DNA of 5,893 nucleotides. It comes from Pseudomonadota bacterium (GTDB lineage: Bacteria > Pseudomonadota > Gammaproteobacteria > Xanthomonadales > Xanthomonadaceae). Below, piece after piece: positions 1 to 4,600 of this stretch. Positions within the stretch are counted from its first letter, which is position 1, and each line of letters opens with the position of its first letter. The stretch lies in assembly GCA_023391775.1 (NCBI GenBank), contig JAEWAG010000112.1:1-5893 (forward strand). Direction: 5' to 3'. The notes beneath the pieces are model-generated. The model searched no databases, was not told where the DNA came from, and saw only the letters and a program-made list of their open reading frames with translations. The position numbers and the translations under genes were made by a program.

Positions 1-1292
1 TCAAGGGCGTGCGCGTGACCGGCTCGCTGCACATGACCATCCAGACCGCGGTGCTGATCGAGACGCTGAAGGACATCGGCGCCGACGTGCGCTGGGCCTC
101 GTGCAACATCTTCTCCACCCAGGACCATGCCGCCGCGGCGATCGCCGCCTCCGGCACCCCGGTGTTCGCCTGGAAGGGCGAGACCCTGGAGGAGTACTGG
201 GACTGCACGCTGGACGCGCTGACCTTCACCCTGCCCGACGGCACCCTGACCGGTCCGGAGCTTGTGGTGGATGACGGCGGCGACGTGACCCTCCTGATCC
301 ACAAGGGCTACGAGCTGGAGCAGGGCGATGACAGCTGGGTCAACTCGCCTTCCGGCAGCCACGAGGAGCAGGTGATCAAGAACCTGCTCAAGCGCGTGGC
401 CACCGAGCGTCCGGGCTACTGGACCCGCGTGGTCGCCGACTGGAAGGGCGTCTCGGAGGAGACCACCACCGGCGTGCACCGCCTCTACCAGCTGGCCCAG
501 GCCGGCAAGCTGCTGGTGCCGGCGATCAACGTCAACGACTCGGTCACCAAGTCCAAGTTCGACAACCTGTACGGCTGCCGCGAGTCGCTGGCCGACGGCC
601 TCAAGCGCGCCCTCGACGTGATGCTGGCCGGCAAGGTGGCCGTGGTCTGCGGCTACGGCGACGTGGGCAAGGGCTCGGCGGCCTCGCTGCGCGCCTACGG
701 CGCCCGCGTGATCGTCACCGAGATCGACCCGATCTGCGCGCTGCAGGCGGCGATGGAAGGCTACGAGGTCAAGACCGTCGAGGACACCCTCGGCGAGGCG
801 GACATCTATGTCACCACCACCGGCAATAAGGACATCATCCGCCTGGAGCACATGCAGGCGATGAAGGACCAGGCCATCGTCTGCAACATCGGCCACTTCG
901 ACAACGAGATCCAGGTCGATGCGCTGTATGCCTCCGGCGCGGTGAAGACCAACATCAAGCCGCAGGTGGACAAGTTCACCTTCGCCGGCGGCAACAGCAT
1001 CTTCCTGCTGGCCGAGGGCCGCCTGGTGAACCTGGGCTGCGCCACCGGCCACCCGAGCTTCGTGATGTCCAACTCCTTCGCCAACCAGACCCTGGCGCAG
1101 ATCGACCTGTGGGCCAACAAGGACCGCTACGGGCACAAGGTCTACATGCTGCCCAAGCAGCTGGACGAGGAAGTCGCGCGCCTGCACCTGGAGAAGATCG
1201 GCGTGAAGCTGACCAGGCTGACCCCCGAGCAGGCCGACTACATCGGCGTGTCGGTGGATGGCCCGTTCAAGCCGGAGCACTACCGCTACTGA
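1..1292 (+). CDS. ahcY: S-adenosylhomocysteine hydrolase (adenosylhomocysteinase), 5'-truncated by window edge
   Basis: This cytosolic NAD-dependent enzyme reversibly splits S-adenosylhomocysteine into adenosine and homocysteine, relieving product inhibition of methyltransferases and feeding methionine regeneration. The reading frame is open from the left edge (first whole codon at 3), so the true start is outside; the GTG at 9 lies inside the conserved block [12 protein letters not shown] and is not a start. About 429 residues are visible, so roughly 50 are missing if the protein is of usual bacterial length (about 480). Family landmarks in order: SLHMT with the substrate-site His, the [13 protein letters not shown] block, [29 protein letters not shown] holding the catalytic Lys (549-551) and Asp (561-563), the NAD-binding GYGDVGKG (651-674), [18 protein letters not shown], and the C-terminal FKPEHYRY that completes the NAD site of the neighbouring subunit. 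A segment of about 40 residues between DDGGD and SEETTTG is the insertion typical of many bacterial and plant enzymes. No frameshift or lost catalytic residue is seen. Any promoter or SAH riboswitch would lie upstream of the window. Confidence 0.98.
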   Translation, partial: KGVRVTGSLHMTIQTAVLIETLKDIGADVRWASCNIFSTQDHAAAAIAASGTPVFAWKGETLEEYWDCTLDALTFTLPDGTLTGPELVVDDGGDVTLLIHKGYELEQGDDSWVNSPSGSHEEQVIKNLLKRVATERPGYWTRVVADWKGVSEETTTGVHRLYQLAQAGKLLVPAINVNDSVTKSKFDNLYGCRESLADGLKRALDVMLAGKVAVVCGYGDVGKGSAASLRAYGARVIVTEIDPICALQAAMEGYEVKTVEDTLGEADIYVTTTGNKDIIRLEHMQAMKDQAIVCNIGHFDNEIQVDALYASGAVKTNIKPQVDKFTFAGGNSIFLLAEGRLVNLGCATGHPSFVMSNSFANQTLAQIDLWANKDRYGHKVYMLPKQLDEEVARLHLEKIGVKLTRLTPEQADYIGVSVDGPFKPEHYRY

Positions 1293-1322
1293 GCCGCGTC
1301 CCCGGACGCAGGCTGCAACCGG

Positions 1323-1367
1323 AACGGGCGCCGCGAGGCGCCCGTTTCCGTTTCCGCTTTCGCTTCC
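1323..1367 (+). terminator. Rho-independent terminator after ahcY, possibly bidirectional
   Basis: A perfect 10-bp stem (1323-1332 AACGGGCGCC pairing with 1337-1346 GGCGCCCGTT) closes a 4-nt loop GCGA, beginning 31 nt after the ahcY stop. It is followed by a T-rich but not pure-T tail (1345-1367) made of near repeats of TTTCCG and CTTTCG, as a degraded U-tract would look in a GC-rich genome. The minus-strand gene ends at 1380, so its transcript would read through the same hairpin about 33 nt after its stop, though the tail on that side is only weakly T-rich. The stem is clear; termination activity is inferred. Confidence 0.75.
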
Positions 1368-1379
1368 CCTGCCCTGGCC

Positions 1380-2150
1380 TTACGCCTGCTGCGCTAGCGC
1401 CGAGCCCGGCACGTGCCGCTCCGGTGCCGGCGGCGGCCCCGGGACCGGCGCAGACACCGGCGCGGGAGACGCGGGAGCGGCCGCGGCAGCCGGAGGCGCG
1501 GCGGTCTTCATCGCGATCGAGCGGATCGCATCGGAGACCCCGGTCAGCGGCACCCGTTCGGACAGGCGGCGGAAGGTGTCGCTGCTGTCGTAGCCGGAGC
1601 TGTCCACCAGGTAGCTGTCGTACATCGACAGCAGCTCCTGACAGGCCGAGGCCAAGGCGCGCTGGCTGCCGGCGGCCAGCGCCTTGCCGACCCGGTCGAA
1701 GGTGTGGAGGCAGTCGGACAGCCACAGCAGGTCGTAACGGGCCTTGTTGTGCTCGGGCCCGTAGTGGCCGCGGGTATAGGCGCTGTGGTCGCGGATGGCG
1801 GTGGCCACCCGGGCCACGTGCTCGAACAGGGTGCCGATCTCGCCGGAGATGTCCAGGCAGTCGATCATCACCGTCGGCACCGGCCGCTCGGCCGGCCCGG
1901 ACCCGTTTTCCTGCGCGGCCTGGCGCAGGCTGGCGTGCTCGCGCTGCAGCGCCTCGAACTGCAGCGCCACGGCCGCGGCCTTCTCCTCTGCCCGGCGCAG
2001 CGCGGTGCGGTAGCGGGCGTTGCGGTCCTGGGCCTGGCCGTGGGCCTGGCGCTCGTTGCGCAGGCGCCGCGCGTACACCGTGGCCAGCACCGTGGCACAG
2101 ATGGCCCAGCCGGCGAAAACGCTCATCAGGATGATCGGGAAGATGCTCAT
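1380..2150 (-). CDS. Hypothetical membrane-anchored coiled-coil protein (256 aa)
   Basis: I do not recognise this family. The 256-residue protein starts with one hydrophobic helix (about residues 4-27) followed at once by RRLR, so by the positive-inside rule the rest should be cytoplasmic. Residues about 28-82 are rich in Arg, Glu, Gln and Ala and look like a coiled coil. Residues about 90-215 form the likely folded part, probably helical, with an unusual cluster of His, Tyr and acidic residues (DHSAYTRGHYGPEHNKARYD, 121-140) and a Cys/Trp-containing stretch after it. The last 40 or so residues are a disordered-looking Ala/Pro tail. The ATG at 2150 was chosen because the membrane helix begins right behind it and the upstream sequence in this frame is Arg/Gly/Pro-rich shadow translation. 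No good Shine-Dalgarno is visible, so the ATG at 2126 cannot be fully excluded. The gene lies between ahcY and the DUF3228-like gene, in the same direction as the latter and 128 bp from it. Its coding status rests on normal protein character and GC-rich third positions. Confidence 0.75.
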   Translation of the reverse strand: MSIFPIILMSVFAGWAICATVLATVYARRLRNERQAHGQAQDRNARYRTALRRAEEKAAAVALQFEALQREHASLRQAAQENGSGPAERPVPTVMIDCLDISGEIGTLFEHVARVATAIRDHSAYTRGHYGPEHNKARYDLLWLSDCLHTFDRVGKALAAGSQRALASACQELLSMYDSYLVDSSGYDSSDTFRRLSERVPLTGVSDAIRSIAMKTAAPPAAAAAPASPAPVSAPVPGPPPAPERHVPGSALAQQA

Positions 2151-2177
2151 GCGCTGGATCGGCCGTTGCGGAGGGTC

Positions 2178-2221
2178 GTGCCGGCACCGGGCACGCCGGG
2201 CCACAGCCCACTGCGGGGCTG
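2178..2221 (-). promoter_or_regulatory. Inverted repeats in the gap upstream of the membrane-protein gene
   Basis: The 128-bp gap between the two minus-strand genes contains a perfect 10-bp palindrome GTGCCGGCAC (2178-2187), about 28 bp before the start codon at 2150, and a separate hairpin with a 6-bp stem (2204-2209 CAGCCC with 2216-2221 GGGCTG). Neither has a T-tract on the minus strand, so they do not look like a standard terminator for the upstream DUF3228-like gene. They could be an operator or an mRNA structure, or simply chance in GC-rich DNA. No convincing -35/-10 pair is seen. Confidence 0.25.
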
Positions 2222-2278
2222 GCACCGATAGATCGGCCGCGCGCGCCGGATCCTGAGGGCGGATGCGCGATTGCCCGC

Positions 2279-2836
2279 TCAGGGGCGCCAGTTGGCGTTG
2301 TTTTCCCAGAATTCCACGCTGCGGCGGTAGGCCTCCCGGTCCAGCGGCACGCCCGATCCGCCCTCCTCCACGCCCAGCGCGTTGCGCATCATGGTCACCG
2401 GCGCCATCGGGATCTCCTCCGGCTCGCGGGTGTAGAGGCAGCCGACCACGCCCCAGTCCGCCTCGATCGGGCTGCCTTCCTTTGCCAGCTGCCCGCGGCT
2501 GTACAGGATCACCACCAGGTAGTCGGCCACCGGCGGCTCCACGCCCTCGAACCAGCGCACCAGCACCGGCAGCTCCCCGCGCGTGCGCGCCTCGTAGCCC
2601 GAGCGCAGCAGGTGGCGGTTGGCGTCGGTCACCGGCACGGTCAGGCAACGGGTGCTGGTCCAGTTGCGGTGCACGTGCAGCTTGCAGAACGGCGCATAGC
2701 CGTCGAGCACCTGCAGCGGCGCGTTGGCGTTGAGGTACTGCTCGAACTCCGCGGCGGTGCAGTCGCGGATGGTGTTGCCACGTGGCTGGCGCGGGAACAG
2801 GCGGGTACGGGCAAACGGCGTCAGGACGATGGACAT
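2279..2836 (-). CDS. DUF3228-like conserved protein (185 aa)
   Basis: This predicted soluble cytoplasmic protein of 185 residues has no signal peptide or membrane helix. From memory of the family, the sequence fits the uncharacterised DUF3228 proteins of bacteria and plants: an N-terminal block around TPFARTRLFPRQPRG (6-20), then LDGYAPFCKLHVHRNWT (44-60) with a Cys-X2-His-X-His arrangement, a hydrophobic strand region DYLVVILYSRGQL, and a C-terminal block containing ADWGVVGCLYTREPEEIPM, TMMRNALGVEEGGSG and a closing FWENNANW. The Cys/His cluster might bind a metal, but this is not established. The ATG at 2836 was chosen because the family-like sequence begins there; no strong Shine-Dalgarno precedes it. 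The gene is divergent from metF across 129 bp, and the minus-strand membrane-protein gene follows it after a 128-bp gap. The molecular function is unknown. I am confident that the gene is real, less so about the family number. Confidence 0.85.
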   Translation of the reverse strand: MSIVLTPFARTRLFPRQPRGNTIRDCTAAEFEQYLNANAPLQVLDGYAPFCKLHVHRNWTSTRCLTVPVTDANRHLLRSGYEARTRGELPVLVRWFEGVEPPVADYLVVILYSRGQLAKEGSPIEADWGVVGCLYTREPEEIPMAPVTMMRNALGVEEGGSGVPLDREAYRRSVEFWENNANWRP

Positions 2837-2864
2837 GGATGGCGGGAACTCGGGACCGGCGGCG

Positions 2865-2870
2865 AGTCTA
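2865..2870 (-). promoter_or_regulatory. Weak candidate -10 for the DUF3228-like gene
   Basis: Read on the minus strand, TAGACT matches the -10 consensus TATAAT at four of six positions and lies about 30 bp before the start codon at 2836, which would give a leader of about 20 nt. No good -35 hexamer is present 16-18 bp further upstream, so this is only a weak candidate. Confidence 0.2.
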
Positions 2871-2910
2871 GCCGACCGGCGCACGGTTCCCGCTGCATCT
2901 GCAACCAGTT

Positions 2911-2940
2911 TTTCCATCCATCGCGATAAAGAGATATGAT
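2911..2940 (+). promoter_or_regulatory. Candidate sigma-70 promoter of metF with overlapping AT-rich operator-like sequence
   Basis: TTTCCA (2911-2916, four of six matches to the -35 consensus) and TATGAT (2935-2940, five of six matches to the -10 consensus) are separated by 18 bp. Transcription would begin near 2947, leaving a leader of about 20 nt before the metF start at 2966. The spacer and -10 form the only AT-rich island in the window and contain a perfect 8-bp palindrome ATCGCGAT (2920-2927), two GATA repeats 8 bp apart (2925 and 2933) and an ATA-N6-TAT arrangement (2926-2937). This is where a repressor would compete with RNA polymerase. An ArsR-family SAH-responsive regulator (SahR) is one candidate, since such regulators control SAM-cycle genes in other proteobacteria, but none is encoded in this window. 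The promoter call rests on the hexamers; the operator is inference. Confidence 0.5.
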
Positions 2941-2965
2941 CGCCGCGTTCTACCGGACCGCCGTG

Positions 2966-3790
2966 ATGACGCAGATCAGTTTCGAGTTCTACCCGCCCAA
3001 GACCGACGAACAGCGCGCGCAGCTGGACCGCGCCGCGGCGCGGCTGGCGGCCCACGCGCCCGAGTACGTGTCCTGCACCTTCGGCGCCGGCGGCTCCACC
3101 CTCAGCTATACCGCCGAAACCGTGCGCCACCTCAACCAGCACCACGGCTTCGAGGCCGCGCCACACCTGTCCTGCGTCGGCGGCAACCGCGAGGAGATCC
3201 GCGAGCTGCTCAAGCTGTACCGGGCGATCGGCTGCGGCCGCATCGTCGCCCTGCGCGGCGACCTGCCCTCGGGCATGGGCTTTCCCGGCGACCTGCGCTA
3301 CGCCGCCGAGCTGGTGGAGCTGATCCGCGCCGAGCACGGCGACCGCTTCCGCATCGAAGTGGCGGCCTACCCGGAGACCCATCCCCAGGCCGAGGACGCG
3401 CTGGCCGACCTGCGCCACTTCAAGGCCAAGGTCGATGCCGGTGCCGATGCCGCCATCACCCAGTACTTCTACAACGCCGACGCCTATTTCCGTTTCGTCG
3501 ACGATGCGCGCCGGATGGGCGTGGAGGTGCCGATCATCCCCGGGATCATGCCGATCGCCAATTTCACCCAGCTGCGGCGCTTCTCGGAGGCGTGCGGCGC
3601 GGAGATCCCGCGCTGGATCTCCCGGCGCATGCAGGCCTTCGGCGACGACGCGGCCTCGGTGCGGGAGTTCGGCGCGGACGTGGTCGCCGACCTGTGCCGG
3701 CGCCTGGCGGACGGCGGCGCGCCCGGGCTGCACTTCTACACCCTCAACCTGGCCCGTCCGACCGAGGCGGTGCTGCAGCGCCTGGCCTGA
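2966..3790 (+). CDS. metF: 5,10-methylenetetrahydrofolate reductase
   Basis: This cytosolic FAD enzyme uses NADH to reduce 5,10-methylene-THF to 5-methyl-THF, the methyl donor for methionine synthesis from homocysteine. The 274-residue protein is a single TIM-barrel catalytic domain without the regulatory C-terminal domain of eukaryotic enzymes, slightly shorter than E. coli MetF (296 aa). Visible landmarks are FEFYPPK near the N-terminus with the conserved Glu (residue 7, equivalent to E. coli Glu28), SCTFGAGGSTLS, ALRGD with Asp99 (equivalent to E. coli Asp120, the residue near the flavin), AAYPETHPQA, KVDAGADAAITQYFYN (155-170), IIPGIMPI and the C-terminal GLHFYTLN. The ATG at 2966 gives the family-like start MTQISFEFYPPK and has a weak GGA Shine-Dalgarno 8 nt upstream. 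An in-frame ATG at 2936 would add ten residues, but it lies inside the candidate -10 hexamer, so it is probably untranscribed. The enzyme works in the same methyl cycle as AhcY. No terminator is seen before the next gene, which follows after 57 bp. Confidence 0.97.
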   Translation: MTQISFEFYPPKTDEQRAQLDRAAARLAAHAPEYVSCTFGAGGSTLSYTAETVRHLNQHHGFEAAPHLSCVGGNREEIRELLKLYRAIGCGRIVALRGDLPSGMGFPGDLRYAAELVELIRAEHGDRFRIEVAAYPETHPQAEDALADLRHFKAKVDAGADAAITQYFYNADAYFRFVDDARRMGVEVPIIPGIMPIANFTQLRRFSEACGAEIPRWISRRMQAFGDDAASVREFGADVVADLCRRLADGGAPGLHFYTLNLARPTEAVLQRLA

Positions 3791-3835
3791 ACCCCACGCC
3801 CGGGCCCATCGCTTCTCCTCCACGCACCCCGCCGC

Positions 3836-3841
3836 TACGCT
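3836..3841 (+). promoter_or_regulatory. Possible -10 of a leaderless transcript for the DUF4124-like gene
   Basis: TACGCT fits the TANNNT form of a -10 element and ends 6 bp before the ATG at 3848. There is no Shine-Dalgarno upstream of that ATG, so transcription starting at or next to the start codon would give a leaderless mRNA. No clear -35 accompanies it, and read-through from metF is an alternative. Confidence 0.25.
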
Positions 3842-3847
3842 TCGGGC

Positions 3848-4594
3848 ATGCCCCGCCGCCTGCCCCCGCTGTGCTGCCTCGGCCTGCTCCTGGCCGGCGC
3901 GGCCCTGCCCGGAGCGGCGCCTGCGCAGAAGGTGCAGCGCTGCATCGACGGGTCCGGGCGCACGATCTATACCGACCAGCGCTGCGAGAACCTGGGCGCG
4001 ACGCCACGCCTGCCGCCGGTGGCAGCCAGCAGCGTTCGAACGGCGCCCGGTCGCGGCCCGGTGCCCGGCGGCTGCCCGCGCAATGTCTCGCAGCTGGCCG
4101 GCGAGGTCGGTGCCGCCCTGCGCACCGGTAACAGCAACCGGCTCTCGGCACTCTACGACTGGGTGGGCGTAGCGCCGCCTTCGGCAGCACGCGTGCTGGA
4201 GCAACTTGAACGCATGAGCGCACGGCCGCTGGTGGACATCGCCCCGGTGCTGGCGGCAGCGCCCGCCCCGGAACCGCCGGCCGAGCCCGGCATCCCGGCG
4301 CCCGCGGCGGAGCCTACGGATTCCGGCAGGCGCGCAGCGGAATCCACGCCACCGCCGGCCGCGCGCTGGCTGCCACGCTGGATCAACCTGGACAGCGATT
4401 CACGCGAGGGGCCGGAAACCGCTCCGGCGACGGACACGAGCCTGGTCGCTTCCACCGCGCCGATGCCGGCACCGTTGCCGCCCCCGCGCGCCGTGGCCCT
4501 GCGCGTGGAGCAGGCCCTGCCCGGGTCGGCCGCGCCCGCCAGCACGACCTTCGGCCTGCAACGCCGCTTCGGCTGCCTGTGGCTCAAGCTGTAG
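3848..4594 (+). CDS. Secreted DUF4124-domain-like protein with Pro/Ala-rich tail (248 aa)
   Basis: The protein begins with a Sec signal peptide: MPRR, a hydrophobic core to about residue 20, and an APA-QK cleavage site after Ala26. It is therefore expected in the periplasm or cell envelope. The mature N-terminus (about 27-51, QKVQRCIDGSGRTIYTDQRC) resembles the DUF4124 domain common in gammaproteobacteria, in which a short beta unit of the type 'hydrophobic-x-W/C-x-D-x-x-G-x-x-x-Y/F-x-D' is conserved; here Cys32 replaces the usual Trp-like position. A second small region (about 74-125) is helical-looking and contains GGCPRN. Then follow about 100 residues of Pro/Ala-rich, probably disordered linker, and the protein closes with FGLQRRFGCLWLKL. 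The mature part has four Cys in widely separated segments (32, 46, near 75, and near the C-terminus), which may form disulfides. There is no lipobox despite CC in the signal core. The function is unknown. It follows metF after 57 bp and faces the kinase gene tail to tail. Confidence 0.82.
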   Translation: MPRRLPPLCCLGLLLAGAALPGAAPAQKVQRCIDGSGRTIYTDQRCENLGATPRLPPVAASSVRTAPGRGPVPGGCPRNVSQLAGEVGAALRTGNSNRLSALYDWVGVAPPSAARVLEQLERMSARPLVDIAPVLAAAPAPEPPAEPGIPAPAAEPTDSGRRAAESTPPPAARWLPRWINLDSDSREGPETAPATDTSLVASTAPMPAPLPPPRAVALRVEQALPGSAAPASTTFGLQRRFGCLWLKL

Positions 4595-4600
4595 GGCGGT

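Noticed and set aside
9..11. GTG as the start of ahcY
   Set aside because: It is inside the conserved [12 protein letters not shown] block and the frame is open to the window edge, so the gene begins upstream.
1109..2231. Plus-strand open frames antisense to the membrane-protein gene
   Set aside because: Their translations are Arg/Pro/Ala/Gly-rich low-complexity sequence, typical of GC-rich shadow frames, whereas the minus strand gives normal protein composition.
2151..2648. N-terminal extension of the minus-strand membrane-protein gene up to 2648
   Set aside because: The added sequence is Arg/Gly/Pro-rich out-of-frame reading of the DUF3228-like gene; the membrane helix begins right after the ATG at 2150.
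2837..2965. SAH or SAM riboswitch upstream of metF
   Set aside because: If the promoter at 2911-2940 is right, the leader is only about 20 nt, and I see no conserved SAH or SAM riboswitch core. A SAH riboswitch would be expected before ahcY, outside the window.
3435..4172. Plus-strand open frames overlapping metF and the DUF4124-like gene
   Set aside because: Compositionally abnormal (Arg/Ser/Pro-rich) and in conflict with two genes that have recognisable features.
2837..4204. Long open minus-strand extension of the DUF3228-like gene across metF
   Set aside because: It is antisense to the clearly conserved metF and has no domain character; high GC makes such open frames common.
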